This document shows positions 1-8,146 of a stretch of DNA of 64,000 nt, one piece after another; positions within the stretch are counted from its first letter, which is position 1; each line of letters begins with the position of its first letter. The notes beneath the pieces were generated by a model that saw nothing but the letters and a program-made list of their open reading frames with translations, did not search any database and was not told the origin of the DNA. The stretch is from NCBI GenBank assembly GCA_902783835.1, contig CACZSN010000032.1, positions 1 to 64,000 of the forward strand, in the 5' to 3' direction. The stretch is from an uncultured bacterium (lineage in GTDB: Bacteria; Cyanobacteriota; Vampirovibrionia; Gastranaerophilales; Gastranaerophilaceae). The position numbers and the translations under genes are program-made.

Positions 1-1
1 A

Positions 2-1744
2 CAATCTGAAACAGTTTGGAGACAAGCTAACAGATACGAAGTTCCTCGTATGGTATTCGTTAACAAAATGGACAGAACAGGTGCTGACTTCTACAGAGTT
101 GTTGACCAAATCAAAACTCGTTTAGGTGCAAACGCTGTTCCTATCTTGCTTCCTATCGGTGCAGAAGATAAATTCACAGGTCTTATCGACTTGATGAACA
201 TGAGAGCAGAAATCTACACGAACGACCTCGGTACTGATATTAAAGACGAAGAAATTCCTGCAGATATGCTCGAAATGGCTCAAAAATACAGAGCAGAAAT
301 GGTTGAAAAAATTTCTGAAACAGATGACGATTTGATGATGAAGTTCTTGGACGGCGAAGAACCGACAGTTCCCGAACTCAAAAAAGCTTTGAGAAAAGCA
401 GTTTGCACAAACCAAATCGTTCCCGTAACTTGCGGTACAGCATTCAAAAACAAAGGTGTTCAGTTGATGTTGGATGCCGTAATCGATTACTTACCTTCAC
501 CGCTCGACGTAAAAGCTATCGAAGGTGAACTCGAAGACGGTACAATCGTTGAAAGACACTCATCAGATGATGAACCTTTCGCAGCTTTGGCATTCAAAGT
601 TATGACAGACCCGTTCGTAGGTCGTTTGACATTCTTGAGAGTTTACTCAGGTAAATTGACTTCTGGTTCATACGTTTTGAACGCTACAAACGGCAAAAAA
701 GAACGTATCTCAAGACTTGTTCAAATGTACGCTGATCAAAGAAATGAAATTCAAGAAGTATTTGCAGGCGACATTTGTGCAGCAGTAGGTTTGAAAGATA
801 CAACAACAGGTGATACATTGTGCGACGAAAAAGCACCGATTATCCTTGAAAAAATGGAATTCCCCGAACCGGTTATTTCAGTTGCTATCGAACCGAAAAC
901 AAAAGCAGACCAAGATAAGATGGGCATCGCTCTTCAAAAATTGGCTGAAGAAGATCCGTCATTCAGAGTTAAATCTGATACAGAAACAGGTCAAACAATC
1001 ATCTCAGGTATGGGTGAACTTCACCTCGACATCATCGTAGACCGTTTGCTCAGAGAATTCAAAGTTGACGCTAACGTTGGTAAACCGCAAGTTGCTTACA
1101 GAGAAACAATTTTAGGCAGTGCAGACCAAGACTCCAAATTTGCTCGTCAATCAGGTGGTAAAGGTCAATACGGTCACGTTAAAATCAGAATTTCAAAAGC
1201 AGAAGAAAATGCCGGCTTTGTATTTGAAAACAAAATCGTCGGTGGTGCTATTCCGAAAGAATACATCGAACCTGCAAGAAAAGGTATGGAAGAAGCCCTC
1301 GAAGGCGGTATCTTAGCAGGCTATCCGATGATTGACGTTAAAGTTGAACTTTACGATGGTTCATACCACGAAGTCGATTCATCAGAAATGGCATTTAAGA
1401 TTGCCGGTTCAATGGCTATCAAAGAAGGTTGCCGCAAAGCAAAACCGTGTATCCTTGAACCTATGATGAAAGTTGAAATCGAAATCCCTGATGAATTTAC
1501 GGGTACGATTATCGGCGACATCTCAAGAAGACGCGGACGTGTTGAAGGTCAAGAACCTCAAGGCAATACAGGAAACGTTATCATCAGAGCAACAGTTCCT
1601 CTTGCAAACATGTTCGGTTACGCAACAGACTTGAGATCAAATACTCAAGGTCGTGGTACATTCTCAATGGAATTTAAGTGCTACGAACAAGTTCCTGCAA
1701 ACGTAGAAAAAGAAATCATCGAAAAAGCAGGTGCTTCAAAATAA
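2..1744 (+). CDS. fusA: Elongation factor G, 3' part
   Basis: Translational GTPase that drives ribosome translocation in the cytoplasm. The reading frame is open from base 2, so the gene begins before the window; the G1 to G3 motifs are missing. The first visible residues lead into the G4 motif NKMD (about base 65). The rest follows the EF-G order: domain II, then domain III with the GELHLD motif near base 1015, domain IV with the GGKGQYGH motif near base 1155, and domain V ending in a Lys-rich tail. About 580 residues are visible of the roughly 690 usual for the family. The stop is TAA, followed about 30 bases later by a strong terminator. Its upstream partners (probably ribosomal protein genes) lie outside the window. 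Identification is secure. Confidence 0.97.
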   Translation, partial: QSETVWRQANRYEVPRMVFVNKMDRTGADFYRVVDQIKTRLGANAVPILLPIGAEDKFTGLIDLMNMRAEIYTNDLGTDIKDEEIPADMLEMAQKYRAEMVEKISETDDDLMMKFLDGEEPTVPELKKALRKAVCTNQIVPVTCGTAFKNKGVQLMLDAVIDYLPSPLDVKAIEGELEDGTIVERHSSDDEPFAALAFKVMTDPFVGRLTFLRVYSGKLTSGSYVLNATNGKKERISRLVQMYADQRNEIQEVFAGDICAAVGLKDTTTGDTLCDEKAPIILEKMEFPEPVISVAIEPKTKADQDKMGIALQKLAEEDPSFRVKSDTETGQTIISGMGELHLDIIVDRLLREFKVDANVGKPQVAYRETILGSADQDSKFARQSGGKGQYGHVKIRISKAEENAGFVFENKIVGGAIPKEYIEPARKGMEEALEGGILAGYPMIDVKVELYDGSYHEVDSSEMAFKIAGSMAIKEGCRKAKPCILEPMMKVEIEIPDEFTGTIIGDISRRRGRVEGQEPQGNTGNVIIRATVPLANMFGYATDLRSNTQGRGTFSMEFKCYEQVPANVEKEIIEKAGASK

Positions 1745-1771
1745 TTAGCAAGATAACATCAAGCGAATTAA

Positions 1772-1800
1772 AAGGGCGACAGAAATGTCGCTCTTTTTTT
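1772..1800 (+). terminator. Rho-independent terminator after fusA
   Basis: A short GC-rich stem (gggcgac / gtcgctc) closes a small loop and is followed by a run of eight T. It ends the fusA transcript. The 175 bases after it show no gene. Confidence 0.85.
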
Positions 1801-1975
1801 ATATTAAATCAATGATTTCTTACCGCTTTGCAATTCAAAAAACTTCGCAATTCCGTTAGTTTCAATGTTTTACAAAAATCTCGAAACAAATTCATAATGA
1901 GAATTTTTCAAAAATTTTTAAACACTTTATGACTAAAAATGACCGAACTTGCAAAATTTGAAAAATATAAGCCAA

Positions 1976-2008
1976 TAAAAAAGAATGCCCAAAGCATTCT
2001 TCTTTTTC
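1976..2008 (-). terminator. Terminator for the small minus-strand gene
   Basis: Stem gaatgc / gcattc with loop ccaaa. On the minus strand it is followed by a T run, and it lies just after the stop of the 91-residue gene. There are also T residues on the plus side, so it may work both ways. Confidence 0.7.
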
Positions 2009-2035
2009 GTGTTTATTTAATGTTTACTAATGTCT

Positions 2036-2311
2036 TTATCGTTTAATCAGATTATTGTTTTTTATAATTCCGGCAACATTCATTAATGCTAATGAATTCA
2101 AAGTTGCGTGAAGTTGTGCACTTCTGTCCATATAATTATCAAATCCGAAACGATTTGCATTATCATCTTCATCTTTATTTTGTCGGTAGTATTCGGTTCC
2201 TCTGCTTGCTCTATCGTCGGCAGTCTTTGCAGCCGTTCCCGATATGTCGCCGCTTCGGAAATTTAACGCTCCTGCTATACCGAATGCTCCCGCAGATCTG
2301 GTATCTACCAT
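2036..2311 (-). CDS. Small hypothetical protein, 91 aa
   Basis: I do not recognise this protein. It is hydrophilic, rich in Asn, Asp, Arg and Ala, with a short Gly/Ala stretch near the N terminus (residues 7 to 15) and no signal peptide or membrane segment. It looks real for three reasons: its composition is not that of a shadow frame, a purine-rich ribosome-binding site (AGAGGA) lies at a good distance before the ATG, and a terminator follows the stop. It stands alone on the minus strand, divergent from the TolC-like gene. The roughly 300 bases before its start are less AT-rich than the surroundings and full of inverted repeats (see the separate entry), so its mRNA may carry a long structured leader. 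Confidence 0.6.
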   Translation of the reverse strand: MVDTRSAGAFGIAGALNFRSGDISGTAAKTADDRASRGTEYYRQNKDEDDNANRFGFDNYMDRSAQLHATLNSLALMNVAGIIKNNNLIKR

Positions 2312-2329
2312 AACTGTATCCTCTGCTTG

Positions 2330-2645
2330 AGTATCCCGATTGATTAACTTCGACTAAAGTCAATCCGTATAACACTCGCCTCATTTTCACAAGTCGAACG
2401 TCTTGCCTAATACAGCCCTGAAGCCGTATCGGCTCGGGTCATTTCTTCACTTACCCTCGTGAAATGCTCTGTTTTCCGTTGTTTCGGTCTATTTCAACAC
2501 CCACAACGTCCTTCTTTTACTCTTTTGCATCAACGTCGTTGACACCTTCAGAACTTTCACTTCTCGAAAACTTTATCACATCTTTGCTTCTGAAAGCATG
2601 CTTCTAAAGTTCTCACCTGCATGAAATCATGATTACGTTTTTTTT
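2330..2645 (-). ncRNA. Candidate structured RNA or long 5' leader
   Basis: No ORF of useful length fits here. The minus strand is purine-rich, GC-richer than its neighbours, and holds a series of hairpins: gattga / tcaatc with an inner ctt / aag near 2338-2365, agccg / cggct near 2432, cattc-type and ttcac / gtgaa stems near 2450-2475, and a longer-range pair agaacttt / aaagttct joining about 2550 and 2618. It runs directly into the ribosome-binding site of the 91-residue gene, so it may be that gene's leader. On the plus strand the region ends in nine T, so a plus-strand RNA is also possible. I could not match it to tmRNA, RNase P RNA, SRP RNA or a riboswitch that I know. Confidence 0.3.
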
Positions 2646-2910
2646 TGCTACCTTGTGTGCAATTTTTTTATTAAAACGTTACAAAACTTCATACTTACAT
2701 AATAATATATTTTTATTAATATTTCAACATGTTTTTTTTAAATATTAAGTTTAAAACCTTTATTTTATAAAAACATTTTCTCCGATTTTACGTTTGCCCA
2801 AAACCCAATAACAGCAATCGTTTTAATTTTTACATATGGTTTTAAATACTAAATATTAAGGTAAAAAGAACAATGTAATCTTGCAAATGTAACAATCTGA
2901 CTTAATAATA

Positions 2911-2938
2911 TTGCCTAAATCACTGGGTTTCTTATAAA
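2911..2938 (+). promoter_or_regulatory. Promoter of the TolC fusion gene
   Basis: TTGCCT, a 16-base spacer, then TATAAA, ending 37 bases before the chosen ATG. The 270 bases before it (2645-2910) are very AT-rich and show no gene. Confidence 0.5.
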
Positions 2939-2975
2939 ATTTTATTGGTAAGTGAGAAAAAAGGAAATAGATAAG

Positions 2976-5384
2976 ATGAAAAAGATTATAACGCTGCTTT
3001 TATGCGGATTATTTCTTTTCAATACGGGCATGCCTGCTATGGCTGCAGCCGCTTCAAATGCGAAGAAGGCTACCGTTGCGAAATCCGCTAAAACTACTGC
3101 AAGAATTGCGTTTGTAATTGACGGTCCGTCACCTGCAAACGATTATTTTCTTGAAAATTTCAAAAAATCTATCACTGCATCAGTAGCGAAAGATTACAAT
3201 GCTGTTTATCCGAAAGAACTCGTTTATACTGCTGACTGGACAGAAGCAGGTGCGAAGAAAATTTGTGATAAAGCACTCAATTCAAATGCGACAATTGTTG
3301 TTGCTTTGGGTTATTTAACATCAAAATACATCGGAAAAGTTAATAACAAGGGTAAATTTGTTGTAACTGTTGACCAATACGGTTTGAGAGATTTCGGCGA
3401 AGGATTCTTCTCACCTGTTGCACAAACTGCTCAAAAACTTGAACAATTCAAGAGAATTGCACCTTACAACAAGGTTGCTATTTTAATGAACGAAGGTTAT
3501 TACAAGACACAAAAAGACTGGCATGGATTTATCCAAGGAAAATTGAAGGATAAGTCAATCAATTTTGTTGTTGTTCCTGTTAACGGCAGTGTTGACAAGG
3601 CGATTGACAGAATTCCGTCAGATTGTGATGCGGCATTCATTTTACCCCAATTCACATTGACGCTTGAACAATTGGAAGATATGTTCACAAAACTTTCAGA
3701 CAGAAAGATTATGACATTTTCAGCGTTGGGTGAAAGTGATGTAAAACTTGGTTGTATGTTAGGTTCAGGTGCTTTGGATATGGACAGAAAGGTTGCAGAA
3801 GCAACATCTTTCAACGTCAGAGCGGTTCTTGACGGTAAGACAACAAAGAATGATTATCACCAATTACACTTCTATGAAGATGATATTTTGTATATCAACA
3901 CAGACACAGCGGAAAAGGTTGGCTACAAGGCACACCTCAGACTTTTGAACAACGCAAAAATCATTACGTCAAAGAAAGCTCCGCAATACACATTGTCAGA
4001 TGTTTTCAACAAATTGAACATTCAAAACAAAGATATCGAAAAGACAAATTACGGTATCAAAGCAGCGAGAGCAGCAGTTGCATCAGCTTATTTGCACTGG
4101 TTGCCGACATTCTCAACAACTGTCGGTTGGCAAAAATACAGCCACGATTGGGCAAAATCATCATCTTTGATTTACCCTGAAGAAACCGGTATTTTCCAAA
4201 TGGGTCTTGACCAACCTATTTATTCACCGGCATTGGTAACAAACATTTTGATTAAACACAGACAAAAAGATTTTGCTTATGCTGAAAGATTGCTTGCTGA
4301 GCAAAATATGGGTATCAACGTTGCACTTTTGTATATTGAATTGTTGATGCTTGAAAATTCAATCAAAATTCAAGAAGAATATGTTGCAGAATCAAGAGAA
4401 AATCTTGCAATGGCTAAGGTTCGTGAAAAATTGGGTTACTGCGGAAGAGAAGAAGCAATGCGTTGGGCAAGCCAATTAAGAATCAACGAAGAACACTTAA
4501 TCAGAATGAATTCTGAACACAGAAACATCAAAGTTATGATTAATAAAATTCTTGCAGAACCTCAAAACCAAGACTTTACGCTTGCACCTTTGAAGGCTGA
4601 CGACCCTGCATTCTACACGAAAGATTTATATATTCTTGATTATGTAAGAACTCCTGAAGCACTCGAAAAATTCACTCAATTACTTATCCAAGAAGCATAC
4701 GATGTTTCACCTGAACTTGCAAAATTGAAGGCTGCAATGAGAATGAAAAATGTTGAAAGAGGAATGTATATCCAAAAATTCTTCTTGCCTGATGCAAAAT
4801 TGACACTTCAATATCAATCATTGTTTGGCAGACATTATGCAGGCGACGTGAAAATCCCATTGTACACTCCTATGACAGGTTTAATGTATAATACATTGCC
4901 TCACGCTGAAAAAACAAACGGCTACATCGGTATTTTTGCTCAATGGAAACCGATTGAAGGTGGTACGAAGTTTGCTGAAATCGCAAGAGTTTCGAATGAA
5001 AAGAAAGCCTTGATGGCGATGAACGAAGGTGCTAAGTTGACAATCGAAGAACACATTAGAACTGTCATTAACGATGCTCTTTCATGCTACTTCAGTATTG
5101 AAAAAGAATACAAAGCAATGTTTGCAGCAAAAGAAAACTATATGACTGTAAAAGCAAACTACCTCAAGGGCAAAGCACCTGTTGCCCAAATGGTTGATGC
5201 TCAAGATACTTACCTTGAAGCAAAATTGAAGGCTTCAAACGCTCAATACGAATTCTTCAAACAATTAGTTTGGGTACAAAGAAGTATCTGTGCCGTTAAC
5301 TGGTCACAGGCTTCACCGAGAGCAAGAAACTGGATTGAAAAAGTTAAACACGATATCGAAAGATTAGACGACATCGTATTATAA
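2976..5384 (+). CDS. Periplasmic-binding-like domain fused to TolC-family outer-membrane protein
   Basis: A secreted two-part protein of 802 residues. Residues 1 to about 25 are a signal peptide (Lys-rich start, Leu-rich core, AMA cleavage-like end). Residues of about 40 to 300 resemble the ABC-transporter substrate-binding fold of the ABC_sub_bind type: repeated beta-alpha pattern, a VTVDQYG segment, then VAILMNEGYY. From about residue 330 to the end are long amphipathic helices and two beta-rich stretches with the periodicity of TolC outer-membrane efflux proteins, whose usual length is about 450. The protein is therefore roughly a family-sized TolC plus an extra periplasmic domain. A GTG at 2952 is in frame, but the ATG at 2976 has AAGGAA upstream and begins the signal peptide. 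No pump or adaptor gene is next to it. Domain naming is from memory of family patterns. Confidence 0.7.
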   Translation: MKKIITLLLCGLFLFNTGMPAMAAAASNAKKATVAKSAKTTARIAFVIDGPSPANDYFLENFKKSITASVAKDYNAVYPKELVYTADWTEAGAKKICDKALNSNATIVVALGYLTSKYIGKVNNKGKFVVTVDQYGLRDFGEGFFSPVAQTAQKLEQFKRIAPYNKVAILMNEGYYKTQKDWHGFIQGKLKDKSINFVVVPVNGSVDKAIDRIPSDCDAAFILPQFTLTLEQLEDMFTKLSDRKIMTFSALGESDVKLGCMLGSGALDMDRKVAEATSFNVRAVLDGKTTKNDYHQLHFYEDDILYINTDTAEKVGYKAHLRLLNNAKIITSKKAPQYTLSDVFNKLNIQNKDIEKTNYGIKAARAAVASAYLHWLPTFSTTVGWQKYSHDWAKSSSLIYPEETGIFQMGLDQPIYSPALVTNILIKHRQKDFAYAERLLAEQNMGINVALLYIELLMLENSIKIQEEYVAESRENLAMAKVREKLGYCGREEAMRWASQLRINEEHLIRMNSEHRNIKVMINKILAEPQNQDFTLAPLKADDPAFYTKDLYILDYVRTPEALEKFTQLLIQEAYDVSPELAKLKAAMRMKNVERGMYIQKFFLPDAKLTLQYQSLFGRHYAGDVKIPLYTPMTGLMYNTLPHAEKTNGYIGIFAQWKPIEGGTKFAEIARVSNEKKALMAMNEGAKLTIEEHIRTVINDALSCYFSIEKEYKAMFAAKENYMTVKANYLKGKAPVAQMVDAQDTYLEAKLKASNAQYEFFKQLVWVQRSICAVNWSQASPRARNWIEKVKHDIERLDDIVL

Positions 5385-5395
5385 GTTAAATCCGA

Positions 5396-5424
5396 AACAC
5401 CCCCGCTTTAGGGGGTGTTTTTTT
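5396..5424 (+). terminator. Terminator after TolC fusion gene
   Basis: Stem aacaccccc / gggggtgtt with loop gcttta, then a T run. Strong and unambiguous. Confidence 0.9.
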
Positions 5425-5428
5425 ATGA

Positions 5429-5646
5429 AAAATTTTTTCAAAAAAAGAGCAATTTTTAATCACAAAAATACTTTATATAAATAAAAAAAAGGATGAAAAT
5501 TCATTCTTAATATATTTGCATTTACGCAATTTCTTAAAACCCACATAAATAATGGGATTAGGATGTTTTATTAAGTTTTGTTGCGTAAAATATATCAAAA
5601 AAATAAATTTTTTTTCTGTTCAAAAACTTTATATAGGAGTAGAGAG
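5429..5646 (+). promoter_or_regulatory. Leader module, copy A (shared with 32168-32371)
   Basis: This stretch shares its layout and much of its sequence with the region before the paralogous gene at 32392. Common blocks in order are: aattttttcaaaaaaa..gcaattttt..aaaatact (5429-5475); a hairpin (GATGA / TCATT, 5492-5505); cgcaattt (5525-5532); a hairpin CCCA / TGGG around the loop cataaataa (5540-5556); a 32-base core from ttaagttttgttgcg to tatcaaaaaa (5571-5602, one mismatch with copy B); and a 21-base box from actttata to gtagagag (5626-5646). The last box may combine a -10-like TTTATA with the start of the leader. Whether it acts as RNA or as promoter DNA cannot be decided here. Confidence 0.65.
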
Positions 5647-5664
5647 ATTTTGAAAGAGAGAAAT

Positions 5665-6555
5665 ATGGTAGCAATCAACAATTTATATGCATCAAGAATG
5701 AATTTAATGCAACAACAATATACGTATAATGCAGTAAATGCTGAAGACTACAATGTTTCACTTTTTTCAAATACAGAAAATCTCACACCGGGAATGTTTG
5801 ACGGAACATGTGTTGACGGAAAAGACGACGGAAAAATCGGTTTAAAAGAAGGCATCAAAAGTTTGGCAAAAGGTGCAATCAAGTCAGTAACAAATATGTT
5901 CTCAAGCCCGAAAAACTTTGTTAAAACACTTGCAGCAGGAGCAGCAGGTGCTGCATTAATCGCTGTAACAGGCGGAGCAGCTACTCCGTTCCTTATCGCA
6001 GGCGGTGCAATTGCAGGCGGTTTACAAGCAGGTAAAGGTATTTATCAAGCAACTCAAGCTCAAACAGATGCTGAAAAAAGAGAAGCTCTTGAAAATGTTG
6101 GCGGCGGTGCTGCAACAATCGCTATGTCGGTTGCAGCAGGCAAATCATACGCAAAATCAACAACAGTTAACGGTGTAAACCAAAACTTGTTCGGCAAAGG
6201 CAGTTTGGAAACATACAAAAATGCTTATCAAATGTCAAAAGAAAATATGGCAACAAACTTCGGTAACTTAACTTCAACTGTTAAAACGTCAGCAAAAACT
6301 ATCGTTAACGACTTAGGAACAGCAAAAGCATCATTTAAAACAACTGCTGAATCTTTATTCAATGATTTAGGAAATGCAAAAACTTCATTTAAAGCAACAG
6401 CTGAAGCTTTCAAAAATAACTTCAAAGCTAACTCAGATATCATCGATGGTACTTTTACTGAATTTGTTAACCCGAGCTCATCAAACTTCATAGTATCAGA
6501 AGTTATCGAAGCAACATCAAAAGGTTATAAAAACGGTTTGGAAGTTTTCTCATAA
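5665..6555 (+). CDS. EF-hand-like hydrophobic-hairpin protein, paralogue 1
   Basis: Unknown family of 296 residues; its partner is the gene at 32392. Residues 51-62 read DGKDDGKIGLKE, close to a 12-residue EF-hand calcium loop (D1, D5, G6, I8, E12 kept; position 3 is Lys). Next comes a basic amphipathic stretch ending NMFSSP, then a Gly/Ala-rich hydrophobic hairpin (about residues 90-120) that could span or insert into a membrane, then an AKREALEN helix and another Ala/Gly segment. The C-terminal third is Thr/Lys/Asn-rich with a repeated NDLG.AK.SFK.TAE unit (about residues 213-247). No classical signal peptide. The upstream in-frame start at 5578 falls inside the conserved leader, so the ATG at 5665, after GAAAGAGAG, is preferred. 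Function is unknown; an effector, surface or membrane-stress role is only a guess. Confidence 0.7.
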   Translation: MVAINNLYASRMNLMQQQYTYNAVNAEDYNVSLFSNTENLTPGMFDGTCVDGKDDGKIGLKEGIKSLAKGAIKSVTNMFSSPKNFVKTLAAGAAGAALIAVTGGAATPFLIAGGAIAGGLQAGKGIYQATQAQTDAEKREALENVGGGAATIAMSVAAGKSYAKSTTVNGVNQNLFGKGSLETYKNAYQMSKENMATNFGNLTSTVKTSAKTIVNDLGTAKASFKTTAESLFNDLGNAKTSFKATAEAFKNNFKANSDIIDGTFTEFVNPSSSNFIVSEVIEATSKGYKNGLEVFS

Positions 6556-6590
6556 TCGATAAAAAAATTCTCTTATCTCTTATCTATTCT

Positions 6591-6620
6591 AAAAAAACTC
6601 CGAAATTTCGGAGTTTTTTT
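6591..6620. terminator. Bidirectional terminator
   Basis: Near-perfect palindrome aaaaaaactccgaaa / tttcggagttttttt between converging genes; it has T runs on both strands. Confidence 0.9.
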
Positions 6621-6662
6621 ATGATACAAATTAGCGGGATAAAATTTTTCTTTATAATAAAT

Positions 6663-7763
6663 TTAGCAATTCAATTTTTTATTATCGTAATTGCTATACC
6701 ATTTTGAAAAATTAGATAAAAGCATTGTCATATGGTTATCTACACCATATTCAATTCTGAAAATTCTATCCCAATAAAGATAAAACATATATTTCCAAAA
6801 ACCGTTATCCAAAACCCTGTTTATAAGGTGGAAAGTTTTTGTCCATATACCTCTTTTGTCTTTAAGAGTGCCAAGTTCAGTATTATACATTTCAATATAA
6901 TCTTTTTTTATCATTTGGAAAAATTCTTTTTTATAACGAAAATCGATTTTTTTCCACCACCAGAACAAAGAACGAACTTTATAATTAATAAAATTATATT
7001 TCATTTCTTCCCAAGTTCCTTGTTTAATAAGATTTTGTTTAATACTTTCGAAAATTTTCAAATAATCAAAAAATGTTTTGTCACAGCGTGCGGTGACAGC
7101 CTGTTTTCTGTTGACACGATAATAAATAAGACATTCATCAAGAACTGTAATTTTTTCAGCCTTCATAATTGCGTCAAAAGAAAATACGTTGTCCTCAAAA
7201 AACATTCCCCCGGGGAATTTAACGTCTTTATCAATCAAAAATGATTTTTTATAAATTTTATCCCAAGGAACATTACTTTGAGAATAAACTTCTTCCTTAA
7301 TATCCCGCCAAGTAAAGCTTTCAGTCAAATATTTTTCAGGCAATCTGTGAAAATTTGCATAACCGTGTTTATAATTAATTCTTCCCGTAAAATTATCAAA
7401 AGGAGCCCAGCGACAAATCGTCATATCAGCACCGTCACTGATAATTTTATGATACATATGATTTATAAATAACGGCGAAACTTTATCATCTCCGTCAACA
7501 AACATTATATAATCACCGCGAGCGTGTTCAACACCGATGTTTCTGGCAATTCCCTGCTTTAAATTTTCATCAAGTCTTATAACTGAAATTCTGTTATCTT
7601 TTTCAACATAAAAATCAATTTTTTTTAACGTATCATCCGTTGAATGATTATCAACAATAATTATTTCAAAATCTAAAAAATCTTGTTGCTTCAAAAGACT
7701 GTCAAGACATTGTTCAATAAATTTTCCGCAATTATAAGTCGGTATGATAACAGAAACTTTCAT
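6663..7763 (-). CDS. Family 2 glycosyltransferase
   Basis: Transfers a sugar from a nucleotide-activated donor, probably to a surface glycan, at the cytoplasmic face of the membrane. The N terminus has the typical GT2 opening (VSVIIPTYNCGKFIEQC), an IIVDNHSTDDT segment around residue 35 and the metal-binding FVDGDD near residue 90. The following WDKIYKKSFL and FFEDNVFSFD segments are typical of WcaA/EpsJ-like bacterial GT2 enzymes, the last probably carrying the catalytic acidic residue. At 366 residues it is family-sized with a longer C-terminal part rich in Trp, Tyr and Lys, and no clear membrane helix. It stands alone; a -10-like TATAAT lies 31 bases before its ATG, overlapping the promoter of the divergent gene at 7811. 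The substrate cannot be inferred. Confidence 0.88.
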   Translation of the reverse strand: MKVSVIIPTYNCGKFIEQCLDSLLKQQDFLDFEIIIVDNHSTDDTLKKIDFYVEKDNRISVIRLDENLKQGIARNIGVEHARGDYIMFVDGDDKVSPLFINHMYHKIISDGADMTICRWAPFDNFTGRINYKHGYANFHRLPEKYLTESFTWRDIKEEVYSQSNVPWDKIYKKSFLIDKDVKFPGGMFFEDNVFSFDAIMKAEKITVLDECLIYYRVNRKQAVTARCDKTFFDYLKIFESIKQNLIKQGTWEEMKYNFINYKVRSLFWWWKKIDFRYKKEFFQMIKKDYIEMYNTELGTLKDKRGIWTKTFHLINRVLDNGFWKYMFYLYWDRIFRIEYGVDNHMTMLLSNFSKWYSNYDNKKLNC

Positions 7764-7793
7764 TTTTTAAACTCTTTTTTATTTACTGAATTT

Positions 7794-7803
7794 ATTATAC
7801 AAT
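7794..7803. promoter_or_regulatory. Overlapping divergent -10 elements
   Basis: attata read on the minus strand is TATAAT for the glycosyltransferase, while TACAAT at 7798-7803 on the plus strand sits seven bases before the ATG at 7811. Both starts seem to use the same ten bases. Confidence 0.4.
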
Positions 7804-7810
7804 CTAAAAT

Positions 7811-8110
7811 ATGATTTTAAAAGAATTTTCAGAATATTTACAAGCAAATCCCGACAAATCATCAGTAAAACTTCTGTATAAATGGTTAAAAGAAAAATTG
7901 GAAGTTTTACCGGTATCAAATGTCGACAAAATTATTAAAACAGAACTTTATTCCGCAGAAAATGAATACGGAGATTTTTTGATTATCGCAAAAAGAGAAT
8001 CGGGCAGAAATTTAATGAAAAGTTTATACAATTTTGCTCTGAGTTTTGAACATCAAAAGGTCGCAAGAGATGTTCACAACGCAAAACCGAGTGATTTTAA
8101 CAAATCGTAA
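7811..8110 (+). CDS. Small hypothetical protein, 99 aa
   Basis: No recognised family. A soluble protein with helical character: the first 45 residues are Leu/Lys-rich, followed by a short beta-like segment (FLIIAKR) and a helix ending in a hydrophilic tail. It may be a small adaptor or nucleic-acid-associated protein, but nothing in the sequence decides that. There is no ribosome-binding site before the ATG; instead a TACAAT -10-like box lies seven bases upstream, which would put the transcription start on or near the A of the ATG (leaderless mRNA). A weak hairpin terminator follows. The gene lies just before the origin-like region and dnaN. Confidence 0.6.
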   Translation: MILKEFSEYLQANPDKSSVKLLYKWLKEKLEVLPVSNVDKIIKTELYSAENEYGDFLIIAKRESGRNLMKSLYNFALSFEHQKVARDVHNAKPSDFNKS

Positions 8111-8120
8111 AAATCAATAA

Positions 8121-8146
8121 CAAAGCATGTTTCCATGCCTTTTATT
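8121..8146 (+). terminator. Weak terminator after the 99-aa gene
   Basis: Stem gcatg / catgc with loop tttc, flanked by A and followed by cttttattt. The segment tttccatgcct recurs at 8164. Confidence 0.5.

Noticed and set aside
5578-5664. Upstream start for EF-hand-like paralogue 1
   Set aside because: The residues encoded there come from the conserved non-coding leader, and the paralogue has no such extension.
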